64,000 nucleotides of DNA from Mechercharimyces sp. CAU 1602 (GCF_024753565.1 NZ_JANTPT010000003.1:124001-188000), one strand, 5' to 3'. Positions 25,861 to 36,379 are shown, counted from the stretch's first letter. Numbers and translations are program-made. Notes: a model not told the origin generated them from the sequence alone.

Positions 25861-25896
25861 AAAAATCCTGGACGGGTGCTGTCCGGGATTTTTTTA
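25861..25896 (+). terminator. Intrinsic terminator after pssA
   Basis: Stem AAAAATCCTGGAC / GTCCGGGATTTTT with loop gggtgct and a T tract, 21 bp after the pssA stop. Confidence 0.9.
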
Positions 25897-25978
25897 TGAG
25901 AACATTTTTTTATAAATATCGTTTATAAGGGTAGGCGGCATTCATTTTCACTCCATAAGTAGGGGATTGCAGTGTAGG

Positions 25979-26392
25979 TTAGCGAAAGTGGAACGACCCG
26001 AGTGTATTTAGACATTCTTGCTCGCTGGCGATGACTTCACTGAGTGGAATCTTAAACAGATTGCACATGGCTGCTAAATAAAATAAGTTCTTACCCATTT
26101 CTGATTTAACAATATCGCGGCAATTACTGCACAGTTGCCCTGATAGGTGAGAGGTAAATCCCTCTTTACACTCTTCGATCGTGGTCGCGTCATCAAAAGG
26201 CTGACGATCTGCATGGATTTTAATACATCCACAGTCAGTAACTGCTTTCATGATAGCTCGATTGGTGCGAGCGTTAGACTCTTGAAATTTGGAAACCACG
26301 TCGAGGAGACTGCGGTGGCGGAGTAACAGATCGGATACTTGAAGTTGGAATTGATCGATTGCCTGTTCCGTCTGGGTTTGTTTCTCTTCCAT
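25979..26392 (-). CDS. Conserved Cys-rich small protein, DUF1573-annotated type
   Basis: 137 residues, soluble. An N-terminal helical part (DLLLRHRSLLDVVSKFQESNARTNRAIMKAV) is followed by a Cys cluster: CGC, EEC, CSNC, MC, EC. I recall similar Bacillota proteins carrying a DUF1573 label; no function is known to me. The Cys pairs could bind a metal. It has its own near-consensus promoter, divergent from carD. Start at 26392 after aaggacgg. Confidence 0.65.
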   Translation of the reverse strand: MEEKQTQTEQAIDQFQLQVSDLLLRHRSLLDVVSKFQESNARTNRAIMKAVTDCGCIKIHADRQPFDDATTIEECKEGFTSHLSGQLCSNCRDIVKSEMGKNLFYLAAMCNLFKIPLSEVIASEQECLNTLGSFHFR

Positions 26393-26435
26393 TCCGACCG
26401 TCCTTTCTTATGGACAGAAAATTCTCTTTAATTTT

Positions 26436-26464
26436 ATTATAGCGGTCAGGCTGTTAGGTGTCAA
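26436..26464 (-). promoter_or_regulatory. Consensus SigA promoter of the Cys-rich gene
   Basis: Read on the minus strand: TTGACA (26464-26459), a 17-bp spacer, then TATAAT (26441-26436). A perfect match to both boxes. Confidence 0.85.
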
Positions 26465-26490
26465 ATTTTCACATGTAACGAAAAAAAGTG

Positions 26491-26520
26491 TTGACGCTTC
26501 CTGGAATCATATGCTACGAT
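26491..26520 (+). promoter_or_regulatory. Upstream promoter candidate for carD
   Basis: TTGACG (26491-26496), an 18-bp spacer, and TACGAT (26515-26520). It is the first of two tandem promoter-like elements before carD. Confidence 0.45.
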
Positions 26521-26534
26521 TATTTGTTTGAAAG

Positions 26535-26563
26535 TTGACACCTCCTTTTGCTTGTGATAAACT
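26535..26563 (+). promoter_or_regulatory. Proximal SigA promoter of carD
   Basis: TTGACA (26535-26540), a 17-bp spacer, and TAAACT (26558-26563), 37 bp before the carD start codon. Confidence 0.7.
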
Positions 26564-26599
26564 GGAAATGAGTTAATGCCCCTAATGGAGGTGGGTTTC

Positions 26600-27103
26600 T
26601 TGTTTAATGTCGGTGATCGTGTCGTATATCCCATGCATGGTGCAGGTGTCATTGAGTCAATCGAGGAGAAAGAAATCTTAGGTGAACGAAAGAAGTATTA
26701 TGTAATGCGTCTTCCTGTAGGTGAGATGAAAGTGATGATTCCGATGGCGAATGTGGAGAGTATTGGATTGCGAGAGGTCGTAGACGAAGAAACCGTTGGG
26801 GAAATTTTTGAACGGTTGAAACACCAGGAAAGTGATATTACCACTAATTGGAATCGCCGTTATCGTGCTAATTTAGATAAGATGAAAAGCGGGGATCTTT
26901 ATGACTTGGCTGAAGTGGTTCGTGGTTTAATGCTGCGTGACCGTGAGAAAGGCCTCTCCACAGGAGAGAGGAAAATGCTGGAGAATGCCCGGCAAATTTT
27001 AATCAGTGAATTAGTTTTGGCCAAGCAGATTGAAGAAGACGAAGCTTTTCATTTATTGGATGAGTCGTTTTCAACCAAAGTGGAGCCAACGGGCAAGGAA
27101 TAG
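26600..27103 (+). CDS. carD: CarD family transcription regulator
   Basis: About 167 residues. The N-terminal RNAP-interaction (Tudor-like) domain begins FNVGDRVVYPMHGAGVIESIEEKEI. The helical C-terminal domain carries RYRANLDKMKSGDLYDLAEVVRGL. CarD binds the RNA polymerase beta subunit and stabilises promoter opening. The start is TTG at 26600 after tggaggtggg; the longer ORF from 26576 spans that site. Confidence 0.92.
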   Translation: MFNVGDRVVYPMHGAGVIESIEEKEILGERKKYYVMRLPVGEMKVMIPMANVESIGLREVVDEETVGEIFERLKHQESDITTNWNRRYRANLDKMKSGDLYDLAEVVRGLMLRDREKGLSTGERKMLENARQILISELVLAKQIEEDEAFHLLDESFSTKVEPTGKE

Positions 27104-27194
27104 GGAAAACAGTCAATTAGTAAAAAATATATAAATATGGTTTTTTCTATAGAGAGATTGTCTATAATGGTGGTAAGAGGAGGTGAGGCCCCCA

Positions 27195-28295
27195 ATGTTA
27201 AAGCGGTTTGTTCAGCTCACGTTTTTGTTAGTCGGCGCTATGCTCGGCTATACATTGGGTCCATTAATGTTTCAGCTGCTACAAAATTCCCCACTTCACC
27301 TCGGCGATGTTCCTGCACCTGAATATGTTGGCGTTGTGATCGGGGCGATCCTCTTGTACCTGCTAACGTTACGATTGTCCGATTACGTGGTAAAGTGGAT
27401 TCGCTGGAGTGAAGAGCGACTCGTAAAAATACCGGCTACAGATATATTATTTGGTGCTTTTGGATTAATTTTCGGTCTTATTGTAGCTTCGCTGCTAGAG
27501 TCGACACTAACGCGAATCCCGATCCCTGGTTTTGATGTGGTTCTTCCTCTGTTAATATCAGGAATTTTAGGTTACCTCGGTTTTCGCGTCGGTTATAGTA
27601 AACGCGATGAATTGCTATCGATCTTCACGATCGGAAGGCAAGGAAAAGATCGATCCAAAAAGGACAAAGAAGCACGTGGACGAGAGGTTGAGCCCAAGAT
27701 TTTGGACACTAGTGTCATTATTGACGGGCGGATCGCTGATATATGTCGCACCGGATTTTTAGAAGGTACTCTGGTGATTCCAGCGTTTGTACTAGAGGAG
27801 TTACAACATATTGCCGATTCCTCTGATGTCTTGAAGCGGAATCGAGGTCGACGTGGGTTGGATATCTTGAATAAGATCCAGAAGGAATTAGATACAAAAG
27901 TATTGATTTATGAAGGAGATTTTGAAGAGATATCCGAAGTGGACAGCAAGTTGGTAAAACTGGCAAAAGTGTTGACGGGCAAAGTAGTTACCAATGATTT
28001 TAACCTGAACAAGGTGTGTGAACTACAGGGAGTGAAAGTGCTCAATATTAACGACCTTGCTAATGCGGTGAAGCCAGTCGTACTTCCAGGGGAAGAAATC
28101 CGTGTGCAGGTGATCAAAGATGGGAAAGAACATGGGCAAGGTGTGGCTTATTTGGATGATGGCACGATGATCGTGATTGAAGGCGGACGTGACTACATCG
28201 GAGAAGATATAGATGTATTGGTTACCAGTGTGCTACAGACGTCTGCTGGTCGAATGATTTTCGCTAAGCCCAAGTTGTTGGAGCGTGCACTCTAG
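27195..28295 (+). CDS. yacL: PIN/TRAM domain membrane protein YacL
   Basis: About 366 residues. Four N-terminal membrane segments (within residues 1-130) precede a PIN nuclease-like domain ([15 protein letters not shown], then [11 protein letters not shown]) and a C-terminal TRAM segment ([25 protein letters not shown]...). It is the usual neighbour of ispD. The true start is ATG 27195 after aggaggtg. Its target RNA is unknown. Confidence 0.9.
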   Translation: MLKRFVQLTFLLVGAMLGYTLGPLMFQLLQNSPLHLGDVPAPEYVGVVIGAILLYLLTLRLSDYVVKWIRWSEERLVKIPATDILFGAFGLIFGLIVASLLESTLTRIPIPGFDVVLPLLISGILGYLGFRVGYSKRDELLSIFTIGRQGKDRSKKDKEARGREVEPKILDTSVIIDGRIADICRTGFLEGTLVIPAFVLEELQHIADSSDVLKRNRGRRGLDILNKIQKELDTKVLIYEGDFEEISEVDSKLVKLAKVLTGKVVTNDFNLNKVCELQGVKVLNINDLANAVKPVVLPGEEIRVQVIKDGKEHGQGVAYLDDGTMIVIEGGRDYIGEDIDVLVTSVLQTSAGRMIFAKPKLLERAL

Positions 28296-28488
28296 CTGAT
28301 TGAGTCAGATCAGTTATCGCTTCTTTTATGTAGAAATGGACAGGGCTTACTTGCGAGCCGACTCTGTTCAACAGTATAATACCGATAGGATTTAAAAATG
28401 TGAGTGCAAAGTACGTTTTGCTCTAGTACGCCCGTGTTGGGAGATCCTCCTGCCGGGCGTCATTCTTGTGTAGAAAGGGTTGGCGATC

Positions 28489-29175
28489 GTGAGTGTAGGG
28501 GTGATTATTCCTGCGGCGGGGATGGGTAAGCGCATGGGGACTGCTGAGAAAAAGCAATTTCTTCACTTTCAGAACAAGCCAGTCTTTATTCATACTTTGC
28601 AGGTATTTGAGGAGCAGCAGCAAGTAGAGGAGATTGTGGTCGTGGCGCATGAAGCGGATGTGGCGCGCAAGCAAGAGTATGTCTCTTGCTATGAAGTGAA
28701 AAAGGTAAAATGTGTCGTTGCTGGTGGTAAAGAGCGACAGGATAGTGTATATCTCGGTTTACAGCAGATAGCAGCAGAGTGGGTTTTGGTACATGATGCA
28801 GTGCGTCCATTTGTAAAGGCAAAGCAGATAGAGGCCTTGCTGGCAGAGGTTGTTCAATATGAAGCAGCCATCTTGGCAGTGCCGATGAAAGAGACGGTGA
28901 AACGGGTAGATAAGGCGGGGATGGTTGTGGAAACACCTGATCGACAATCGTTGTGGTCGGTACAAACTCCACAAGCCTTTCGGCGTGATTTACTTGTTAG
29001 CGCGCATGAGCGGGTTCGGGGTGAAGAGTTGCTCGTCACCGATGATGCGATGTTGGTTGAAGCTTTAGGAGTGGATGTAAGGGTTGTGCATGGGGATTAT
29101 ACAAATATAAAATTAACAACACCAGATGATCTCGCTGTTGCCACAGCGATCTGGGAGGGGCGAAAAAAATCATGA
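28489..29175 (+). CDS. ispD: 2-C-methyl-D-erythritol 4-phosphate cytidylyltransferase
   Basis: About 228 residues. The nucleotidyl-transferase N-terminus is [14 protein letters not shown]; further on are [21 protein letters not shown] and KLTTPDDL. It converts MEP and CTP to CDP-ME in the non-mevalonate isoprenoid pathway. The GTG at 28489 is the better start, since gaaaggg directly abuts the TTG at 28480. It overlaps ispF by 4 bp. Confidence 0.96.
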   Translation: MSVGVIIPAAGMGKRMGTAEKKQFLHFQNKPVFIHTLQVFEEQQQVEEIVVVAHEADVARKQEYVSCYEVKKVKCVVAGGKERQDSVYLGLQQIAAEWVLVHDAVRPFVKAKQIEALLAEVVQYEAAILAVPMKETVKRVDKAGMVVETPDRQSLWSVQTPQAFRRDLLVSAHERVRGEELLVTDDAMLVEALGVDVRVVHGDYTNIKLTTPDDLAVATAIWEGRKKS

Positions 29176-29657
29176 TACGTATAGGACAAGGATTTGATGT
29201 GCATAAATTCGCTGAAAATCGTCCACTGATTATCGGAGGCATTACGATAGATTATCCGCTCGGTCTCTTGGGACACTCGGATGCGGATGTGTTGTTGCAC
29301 GCAATTACGGATGCGATTCTGGGAGCATTGGGAGAAGGAGATATCGGGAAACATTTTCCTGATACAGATTCTCGCTTCAAAGATGCCGACAGTGCAGAGC
29401 TTTTAGCTCAGGTGTGGAAGATGGTGAGGGAGCGGGGCTATGCCTTGAGTAATATAGATGCGACCATTATCGCACAAGCCCCGAAGATGGCGCCCTACAT
29501 CGAAAAAATGAATGAGCGGATCGCTCAGTTGTTACGGGTGGAAAAGAACGCTGTTAATGTTAAGGCAACCACGACAGAAAAGCTTGGGTTTACAGGTAGA
29601 GGAGAAGGAATTGCGGCGATGGCCGTTGTCTGTCTCATGTATAAAGGGCAAGAATGA
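29172..29657 (+). CDS. ispF: 2-C-methyl-D-erythritol 2,4-cyclodiphosphate synthase
   Basis: 161 residues, full length. It has the metal site GFDVHKF and [20 protein letters not shown], with the trimer motif [19 protein letters not shown] at the C-terminus. It makes MEcPP from CDP-ME 2-phosphate, next step but one after IspD. ATGA overlap with ispD gives coupling. Confidence 0.97.
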   Translation: MIRIGQGFDVHKFAENRPLIIGGITIDYPLGLLGHSDADVLLHAITDAILGALGEGDIGKHFPDTDSRFKDADSAELLAQVWKMVRERGYALSNIDATIIAQAPKMAPYIEKMNERIAQLLRVEKNAVNVKATTTEKLGFTGRGEGIAAMAVVCLMYKGQE

Positions 29658-29682
29658 GTGAAAACGAAAGGGGAGAACTCTA

Positions 29683-31146
29683 GTGGCAACAAGAGTACGA
29701 ACACGGTATGCTCCAAGTCCGACAGGTCATTTACATATTGGAGGCGCTCGTACCGCATTGTTTAGTTATTTGTGGGCTCGTAAATTTGGCGGGGATTTTG
29801 TCGTACGGATTGAGGATACCGACTCTGAGCGAAATATGGAACAGGCGGCGGAAAAGCAGATGGCCGCTCTAGCGTGGTTAGGGATTGAATGGGACGAATC
29901 GGTAGATCGTGAAGGGGATTATGGGCCTTATCGCTCAATGGAGCGGGTAGATATCTACAAGAGGTATGTGAATCAGCTTGTAGAGCAAGGGGATGCGTAT
30001 GCATGCTATTGTACGTCTGCCGAATTGGAACAAGATCGTGAACGGCAATTAGCAGCCGGAATCGCCCCCAAGTACAGCAAACGCTGCCGCCACTTGACAG
30101 TAGAAGAGACCAAGAAGCTTGAAGCCGAAGGGCGGACAGCGTCGATTCGCTTCCGTGTTCCCGAAGGGGAGTCAATTGTAGTAGATGATTTAGTGCGTGG
30201 TCAAGTGAGCTTCGAATCAGATGGAATTGGTGATTTTATTCTGGTGCGTCCAGATGGTCGACCCACTTATAACTTTGCGGTTACAGTAGATGATGCATTG
30301 ATGAAGATTTCGCATGTGGTACGGGGGGAAGAACACCTTTCCAACACACCACGTCAAATAATGATTTATCGTGCGTTAGGGTGGGAAACGCCACGGTTCG
30401 CTCATGCTGCTCTCATTTTAAATCCCGACGGAAAGAAGATGAGTAAGCGTGATGAAGCTATTGTTCAGTTTATTGACCAGTACCGAGATCTAGGTTACTT
30501 ACCAGAAGCGCTAATCAATTTCATCTCCCTGTTGGGTTGGTCTCCCGAAGGAGAGGATGAGCTCTTTAGTAAAGAAGAGTTGATCGAACGCTTTTCCCTC
30601 GAGCGGGTTTCCAAAGCACCCGCTGTGTTTGATACGGGAAAGCTTAACTATATGAACAACTATTATATTAAACAATCTCCACTCGAACGAATTGTTGCGC
30701 TGGCTCTTCCTTTCTTAGAAGAGAAGGGAAAGATTTCGTTACCCCTTCCTGCAGAACGACAAGAGTGGGTTACCCGCGTAGTGGCACTTTATCAAGAGCA
30801 ACTGGATTATGTTGCACAAATTCCGGCATTAACAGAGATGTTTTTCCGCGCAAAGGCAATTTACTCCGCAGAAGCACAAGAAGTGTTAGCAGAGGAGCAA
30901 GTGCCTGAGGTTTTGCGTACGCTGAAGGAACAGATTGAAGGTTTACATGAAGCACTTACAGCAGATAACGTAAAAGTACTTTTGAAGCAGGTACAAAAGG
31001 AGACTGGACATAAAGGGAAAAAGTTGTTTATGCCTGTTCGTGCTGCTGTTACAGGTGAGGTTCATGGGCCAGACTTAAAAGAGACGATGTCCCTACTGGG
31101 GAAAGAGTGTGTGTTGGAACGATTGCAGCATTGCCTTGACAATTAG
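29683..31146 (+). CDS. gltX: Glutamyl-tRNA synthetase
   Basis: 487 residues. Class I signature [22 protein letters not shown] loop, and GluRS-specific VRIEDTD. GTG start at 29683. In Bacilli this enzyme usually also charges tRNA-Gln with Glu for later amidation; that is family knowledge. It precedes the cysteine T-box and cysE as in Bacillus. Confidence 0.97.
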   Translation: MATRVRTRYAPSPTGHLHIGGARTALFSYLWARKFGGDFVVRIEDTDSERNMEQAAEKQMAALAWLGIEWDESVDREGDYGPYRSMERVDIYKRYVNQLVEQGDAYACYCTSAELEQDRERQLAAGIAPKYSKRCRHLTVEETKKLEAEGRTASIRFRVPEGESIVVDDLVRGQVSFESDGIGDFILVRPDGRPTYNFAVTVDDALMKISHVVRGEEHLSNTPRQIMIYRALGWETPRFAHAALILNPDGKKMSKRDEAIVQFIDQYRDLGYLPEALINFISLLGWSPEGEDELFSKEELIERFSLERVSKAPAVFDTGKLNYMNNYYIKQSPLERIVALALPFLEEKGKISLPLPAERQEWVTRVVALYQEQLDYVAQIPALTEMFFRAKAIYSAEAQEVLAEEQVPEVLRTLKEQIEGLHEALTADNVKVLLKQVQKETGHKGKKLFMPVRAAVTGEVHGPDLKETMSLLGKECVLERLQHCLDN

Positions 31147-31184
31147 GCATAATCCATAGGAAAATCGTGTTATCAAGCGACGAT

Positions 31185-31426
31185 CGGGAAAGTACGTAGC
31201 GAAGCGGATATACCAGAGAGAGGCACCGTCGGCTGGAAGTGCCTGTATTCCTACGCTTATCGGAAATGCCCCCGTGAGCCTGTTGCCCGAACGCGGAAAT
31301 TCCCGTCAGTAGGCGTAACCAGTACCCACTGTTACCGGGGATAAAGAGGAGCCTATCTTTAGGTTCAAGCAGAGTGGAACCGCGGATCACCGTCTCTGCA
31401 GCACAGGTGTGCTGCGGAGACTTTTT
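31185..31426 (+). promoter_or_regulatory. T-box riboswitch (cysteine) ahead of cysE-cysS
   Basis: The leader has the T-box landmarks in order: AGTA (31191), AGAGAG (31215-31220), GGCTG distal-loop segment (31231), a specifier-loop segment cggaaatgccc with a candidate TGC codon at 31267-31269, and the T-box sequence GAGTGGAACCGCGG (31372-31385). A strong terminator stem follows (31392-31404 with 31409-31421) plus TTTTT. The TGC reading matches the downstream cysteine genes. Uncharged tRNA-Cys would favour read-through. Confidence 0.88.
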
Positions 31427-31474
31427 GTTTTTCGCTTATATATTACTTTTTTGCCAGGGAAAGGAGGAGCCTAT

Positions 31475-32158
31475 ATGTTAAAGAGTATTCGACGTTCCAT
31501 TACCCTTTTGCGCTCCGATATTGAAGCGGTCTTCGACCGTGATCCAGCAGCGCGCAATACGTTTGAAGTAATTTTAACCTCATCTGGTCTGCATGCGATC
31601 TGGGGGCATCGGATCGCTCACTTCTTCTATCGCAAGAAGTTGCGACTGTTGGCCCGAGTGCTGTCCCAGTTTATGCGCTTTTTGACGGGGATTGAGATCC
31701 ACCCAGGAGCTAAGATTGGCAAAGGATTTTTTATCGATCACGGCATGGGCGTTGTCATTGGTGAAACGTGTGAAATCGGTGACTATGTCACTGTTTTTCA
31801 AGGTGTAACCCTTGGAGGAACGGGGAAAGAACGAGGAAAGCGCCATCCCACCGTGAAAGATCACGCAATGATTGCTTCGGGAGCAAAAGTATTGGGTTCG
31901 ATGACGATTGGGGAGAATGCGAAGATTGGGGCAGGCTCAGTGGTGCTAAAAGAAGTACCACCTAACTCGACAGTGGTGGGTGTCCCAGGGAGGGTTGTGA
32001 TTAAGGATGGGATACGTGTCCCTGATTTAGAACATGGAGATCTCTCTGATCCGATCGAGGACACCTGTAATACATTGCGTGAGGAGATTGAGCATTTAAA
32101 AAGCGATATGGTTCGTTTACGGCAAGAGCTGGAAAGAGAACGGAGGAATAGAAAATGA
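31475..32158 (+). CDS. cysE: Serine O-acetyltransferase
   Basis: About 227 residues. Left-handed beta-helix hexapeptides ([38 protein letters not shown]) follow an N-terminal helical part. It makes O-acetylserine for cysteine synthesis. The start is ATG 31475 after aaaggagg; the longer ORF from 31409 runs into the T-box terminator. Overlaps cysS by 4 bp. Confidence 0.95.
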   Translation: MLKSIRRSITLLRSDIEAVFDRDPAARNTFEVILTSSGLHAIWGHRIAHFFYRKKLRLLARVLSQFMRFLTGIEIHPGAKIGKGFFIDHGMGVVIGETCEIGDYVTVFQGVTLGGTGKERGKRHPTVKDHAMIASGAKVLGSMTIGENAKIGAGSVVLKEVPPNSTVVGVPGRVVIKDGIRVPDLEHGDLSDPIEDTCNTLREEIEHLKSDMVRLRQELERERRNRK

Positions 32159-33552
32159 CGATCAAGTTATACAATACGATGACAAGGAAAAAAGAGACTT
32201 TTCAACCCTTAGAACCGGGTCATGTCAAGATGTATGTATGCGGTCCGACGGTATATAACTATATTCATATCGGCAATGCGCGCGCGTTCACTTTCTTCGA
32301 TCTGGTGCGACGTTATTTACAATACAAAGGTTATAAAGTTACGTATGTGCAAAACTTCACTGATGTAGATGATCGTCTCATCGAATCGGCTCAGACGGAG
32401 AACACAAGTGTGTTGGCGATCGCAGAGCGTTATATTGAGGCGTACTTTGCAGATATGGATGCATTGGGTGTGACACGTGCTGATATTCATCCTCGAGCGA
32501 CAGAGGAGATTGAAGACATGATTGAGGCGATCAGTGTGTTGATAGATAAGGGTTATGCCTATGAGCGAGATGGAGACGTATATTATCGGGCTTTACGCAA
32601 GCCTGATTATGGTAAATTATCTCATCAATCGATGGATGATCTTCGCGCGGGCGCACGAATTGAAGTAAACGATCGGAAGGAGACCCCGCTAGATTTTGCT
32701 TTGTGGAAAAAGGCGAAGGCAGGCGAAATCTCGTGGGCAAGTCCATGGGGAGAAGGACGTCCTGGCTGGCATATTGAGTGCTCGGCGATGGCGCGTCGGT
32801 ATCTTGGGGATTCAATTGATATCCATGCTGGCGGGTTAGATTTGTGCTTCCCCCACCATGAAAACGAGATCGCTCAAAGTGAAGCATGGACAGAGCAACC
32901 ATTTGCTCAGTATTGGATGCACAACGGATATATCAACATGGGTAGTGAAAAGATGTCAAAGTCTCTGGGCAATGTGAGAACGGTTCACCATTTACGTCAA
33001 CAGTATGATCCCAGAGTGTTACGTTATTTCTTACTCTCATCGCACTATCGCAATCCGATTTCGTATTCGGAAGAGGCGCTCGAGCAGATGAAGCAGAGTT
33101 TAGAGCGCATAGATACGGCTTTCATCAACGTACGTCATCGCAAACAGACTGCCATTGCTGGAGAAGCGAGTGCTACTGTACGCGATGCGATGCTCGCATT
33201 AAAAGAGCAATTTGAAGTAGCGATGGATGATGATTTTAACGCGACCAATGCGCTCACTGTATTGTTTGAGGCAGCGCGGTTGGCTAATGAGTTGGTAGCT
33301 CAAAAAGTGGTTACTCAAGGGACGTTAGTAGAGGTTGAACAATTTTTCACCGTGTACGGTGGAGATTTATTAGGCTTGATTAAGGTAGAAGAAGAGCAGT
33401 TGGATCAATGGGTAGAAACGAAGATTGCTCAGCGGCAGGAAGCACGTCAAAGCCGAGATTTTGCACGGGCTGATGCCTTGCGGGACGAATTGAAAGAGGC
33501 AGGTATTATATTGGAAGATACACCTCAGGGTGTACGCTGGAAACGGAGTTAA
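32155..33552 (+). CDS. cysS: Cysteinyl-tRNA synthetase
   Basis: 465 residues. Class I motifs [17 protein letters not shown] (with a zinc-ligand Cys) and EKMSKSLGN; zinc site residues C and HHENE in the [14 protein letters not shown] segment. Coupled to cysE by ATGA overlap, so both are under the T-box. Confidence 0.97.
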   Translation: MTIKLYNTMTRKKETFQPLEPGHVKMYVCGPTVYNYIHIGNARAFTFFDLVRRYLQYKGYKVTYVQNFTDVDDRLIESAQTENTSVLAIAERYIEAYFADMDALGVTRADIHPRATEEIEDMIEAISVLIDKGYAYERDGDVYYRALRKPDYGKLSHQSMDDLRAGARIEVNDRKETPLDFALWKKAKAGEISWASPWGEGRPGWHIECSAMARRYLGDSIDIHAGGLDLCFPHHENEIAQSEAWTEQPFAQYWMHNGYINMGSEKMSKSLGNVRTVHHLRQQYDPRVLRYFLLSSHYRNPISYSEEALEQMKQSLERIDTAFINVRHRKQTAIAGEASATVRDAMLALKEQFEVAMDDDFNATNALTVLFEAARLANELVAQKVVTQGTLVEVEQFFTVYGGDLLGLIKVEEEQLDQWVETKIAQRQEARQSRDFARADALRDELKEAGIILEDTPQGVRWKRS

Positions 33553-33559
33553 AAGAACT

Positions 33560-33988
33560 ATGGAAATGAATCTAGGAAAAACCTCTCCTTTTCTTTCAAA
33601 AGCAACGAAGGAGCTTTCTCCTCTGTTGCTCGCTTATATGGGAGACGCAGTTTATGAAGTGTATGTGCGCTATCACTTGCTTGCACTGGGAATTGTGCGT
33701 CCGCAACTGATACAAAAAGAGGCAGTGCAATACGTGGCTGCGACGGCACAGGCGCGTGGTTTGCGTCTGTTAGAACCTATGTTGACGGAGAAAGAGTTGG
33801 ATGTGGTAAGACGTGGCCGCAATGCGAAACCTGGTCATACGCCCAAAAATACCAAAGTATCGGAGTATCGGCTCAGCACAGGCTTGGAAGCGTTAATCGG
33901 ATATTGGTATCTCAACGAGGAAAAAGAACGACTTGATGAGATGATGCACACGCTATTACAACTGATGAAAGAGGGAGAAACATCATGA
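33560..33988 (+). CDS. mrnC: Mini-ribonuclease 3
   Basis: About 142 residues of RNase III catalytic fold without a dsRNA-binding domain. The catalytic helix reads LLAYMGDAVYEVYVRYHL. It trims 23S rRNA ends. ATG at 33560 or 33566; the ribosome site is weak. The gene ends overlapping rlmB. Confidence 0.93.
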   Translation: MEMNLGKTSPFLSKATKELSPLLLAYMGDAVYEVYVRYHLLALGIVRPQLIQKEAVQYVAATAQARGLRLLEPMLTEKELDVVRRGRNAKPGHTPKNTKVSEYRLSTGLEALIGYWYLNEEKERLDEMMHTLLQLMKEGETS

Positions 33989-34731
33989 GAGATAATCTGG
34001 TTATAGGTCGTAAACCTGTGCATGAAGCACTCCGGGCTGAGCGCAAGCTAGAACGTCTTTGGTTAGCGGAAGGGACGGCAAAAGGAAAGTTGGATGATAT
34101 TCTCACCTTAGCCCGACAAAATGGTGTTATGTGGCAGATGGTGCCACGCAAACGACTAGATCAACTTGCAGAAGGGGAAAATCATCAAGGCATTATTGCT
34201 GAGGCGAGTCAGTTTGTTTATGCCGAGATGGAGGAAATATTTGCTCGTGCGGCCAAGCGCGATGAAGAACCATTTTTTTTAATCTTAGACGGAATTGAAG
34301 ATCCTCATAACTTAGGTTCTATGATACGGACAGCAGATGCAGCTGGAGTTCATGGTGTGATTATCCCTAAACGGAGGGCGGCGCATGTGACCGCAGTGGT
34401 AGCCAAAACATCTGCAGGGGCTGTGGAGCACGTTCCGGTGGTACGGGTGACCAACTTAAATCGGACGGCGGACGAGCTTAAAGAGCGGGGAGTATGGCTG
34501 ATTGCCAGTGACGCCCAGGCGCCACAGCGCCTCGAAGATATCGATTATCGGATGCCAGTTGCGATGGTAATTGGAAATGAAGGACGGGGTATTAGCCGTC
34601 TCTTGAAAGAGAAATGTGATCAAACGGTTCGCCTTACGATGAAAGGTAAGGTATCTTCACTCAACGCTTCGGTCGCTGGTGCGCTACTTATGTACGAGGT
34701 ATTGCGTAGTCGTGAGCACGGGCGTGGGTGA
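33985..34731 (+). CDS. rlmB: 23S rRNA 2'-O-methyltransferase RlmB-type
   Basis: 248 residues, SPOUT/TrmH family. An N-terminal substrate-binding domain is followed by DGIEDPHNLGSMIRTADAAG (motif 1), MVIGNEGRGIS (motif 2) and VSSLNASVAGALL (motif 3, with SAM-knot Asn). It likely methylates 23S G2251. Overlaps mrnC and rae1 by 4 bp. Confidence 0.92.
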   Translation: MRDNLVIGRKPVHEALRAERKLERLWLAEGTAKGKLDDILTLARQNGVMWQMVPRKRLDQLAEGENHQGIIAEASQFVYAEMEEIFARAAKRDEEPFFLILDGIEDPHNLGSMIRTADAAGVHGVIIPKRRAAHVTAVVAKTSAGAVEHVPVVRVTNLNRTADELKERGVWLIASDAQAPQRLEDIDYRMPVAMVIGNEGRGISRLLKEKCDQTVRLTMKGKVSSLNASVAGALLMYEVLRSREHGRG

Positions 34732-35246
34732 ATCTCATGGAAGAATGGCTGATTGTAGACGGCTATAATGTGATCGGTGCCGGCAGGCCGGGTTTCTCCC
34801 ATCTAGCGATGGATGAGGCCCGCCAGCGTTTGATCGAGGATTTATCTGAATATCAAGCCGTATCCGGTCGACGTGTAATTGTTGTATTTGATGCCCATCA
34901 AGTGGAAGGGGCAGAAAATAAAAGTTATGAACACCAAGTAACGATTTATTATACTAAGCAACATGAGACAGCGGATGAGTGGATCGAAAGGTGGGTGCGC
35001 AAACAACGCGGGCAGGAAAAGGAAATATATGTCGCTACATCTGATTATCTGGAACAGCGAATGATTCTTGGGCATGGAGCTTATCGTATCTCAGCACGGG
35101 AATTGATGGGTATATTAGCAGATAGCAGGAAAAGAATAAGCGAACGGATCGTGAAAAAGAAGGAAAGAACAAACAAACGGGCCTTGAGTGATCACTTAAA
35201 CGAAGATATTCTTCGAACTTTTGAGAATTGGCGCAGAAAAAAATAG
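34728..35246 (+). CDS. rae1: Ribosome-associated endoribonuclease Rae1 (YacP), NYN domain
   Basis: 172 residues. NYN/PIN fold with WLIVDGYNVIGA at the N-terminus, VVFDAHQVEG and YVATSDYLEQRMI acidic positions, and a basic C-terminal tail. In Bacillus it cleaves mRNA in the ribosomal A site. Start GTG 34728 (overlap GTGA) or ATG 34737. Confidence 0.9.
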   Translation: MNLMEEWLIVDGYNVIGAGRPGFSHLAMDEARQRLIEDLSEYQAVSGRRVIVVFDAHQVEGAENKSYEHQVTIYYTKQHETADEWIERWVRKQRGQEKEIYVATSDYLEQRMILGHGAYRISARELMGILADSRKRISERIVKKKERTNKRALSDHLNEDILRTFENWRRKK

Positions 35247-35254
35247 GCGGAAAT

Positions 35255-35284
35255 TTGACGGTTTTGTTGCAACTCGGATATAAT
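35255..35284 (+). promoter_or_regulatory. SigA promoter of sigH
   Basis: TTGACG (35255-35260), an 18-bp spacer, and TATAAT (35279-35284), 46 bp before the sigH start. Confidence 0.75.
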
Positions 35285-35330
35285 GGGTTATAACTTGGGC
35301 TTCCAGTATACGTTTGTGGGGGGGATAAGG

Positions 35331-36005
35331 GTGAGCGTAAGCGTTCAAGTAAGCCGAGTAGTACACGAAGTCGAGGTTGAATATTCTGCCTATAAAGAGA
35401 TGGCGGATGAAATGTTAGTTGCGGGCGTACGTTCAGGGGATAGCGGAGCACTGGAATTTTTAATCCATAAGTATCGTAATTTTGTACGTGCAAAAGCCCG
35501 CTCCTATTTTCTTATAGGGGCAGATCACGAAGATATCATTCAAGAAGGAATGATTGGGTTATATAAGGCTATTCGTGATTACCGTGACGAAAAATTAACA
35601 TCATTCAAAGCTTTTGCTGAGTTGTGTATAACTAGGCAAATCATTACAGCGATTAAAACAGCTACACGACAAAAACATATCCCGCTTAATTCATATGTAT
35701 CATTGGACAAGCCCATATATGATGAAGATTCTGATCGAACATTGATGGATGTCTTAACAGGGGGTCGTATATCTGATCCTGAAATTATCTATATCCATCA
35801 AGAAGAGTTTGCTGATATCGAAGATAAAATGACCCAAATTTTAAGTGAATTGGAAAGACAAGTTCTCATGTTGTACCTCGATGGCAGATCTTATCAAGAG
35901 ATTGCAGTAGATTTGAAACGGCACGTGAAGTCGATCGACAACGCTTTGCAAAGGGTGAAACGAAAGGTAGAGCGCTTTTTGGAAGGTCGCGGCGTCACAC
36001 CGTAA
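35331..36005 (+). CDS. sigH: RNA polymerase sigma factor SigH
   Basis: About 224 residues. Sigma-70 regions 2 (DHEDIIQEGMIGLYKAIRDY) and 4 (LDGRSYQEIAVDLKRHVKSIDNALQRVKRKV) are visible. In Bacilli SigH drives early sporulation and competence genes. GTG 35331 follows ggggggataagg. Confidence 0.93.
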   Translation: MSVSVQVSRVVHEVEVEYSAYKEMADEMLVAGVRSGDSGALEFLIHKYRNFVRAKARSYFLIGADHEDIIQEGMIGLYKAIRDYRDEKLTSFKAFAELCITRQIITAIKTATRQKHIPLNSYVSLDKPIYDEDSDRTLMDVLTGGRISDPEIIYIHQEEFADIEDKMTQILSELERQVLMLYLDGRSYQEIAVDLKRHVKSIDNALQRVKRKVERFLEGRGVTP

Positions 36006-36379
36006 GCATCTACATGTTGGAAAAGATGTACGATGAGACGACTCTACAAAACATTTATTTTTGGCATAAAATACTTTTTCGACAAACTATTTTTGCAATC
36101 CTCCTTCCGACTAAGATATTTTAATATTTTTTATGGTATAACAAGGAAATCGTGGTGGATCCATTTGCTATGATGGTGGACAAGCGCTGGATCCCTCATG
36201 ATTGCTTAAGATGATAGTAGGTATAGGCATGATAGTAGGTATAGGCACTCTACCTCGCCTGTTAGAGTTGGCACGATAGTCTAGAGGGTACCAAGATCCG
36301 ATAGAAATAAGCGAGGTTTAGTTCGTTGTATCATTCGTCAATAATAGGATAACGCGTGGCAGAAGCAAAGCCTCTTTCA
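36006..36379. other. Gap between sigH and rpmG
   Basis: No supported gene. It contains two GGATCC-centred segments (near 36155 and 36189) and a tandem duplication (separate entry). A 36-codon ORF at 36014 has no ribosome site. A promoter for rpmG lies at its right end. Confidence 0.6.
36211..36246. repeat. 18-bp perfect tandem duplication
   Basis: ATGATAGTAGGTATAGGC occurs twice back to back (36211-36228, 36229-36246) in the gap upstream of rpmG. No function recognised. Confidence 0.9.

Noticed and set aside
36014-36124. 36-codon ORF after sigH
   Set aside because: No ribosome site and no recognisable features.
36240-36310. tRNA-like sequence between sigH and rpmG
   Set aside because: No T-arm TTCGANTC or acceptor pairing could be found.
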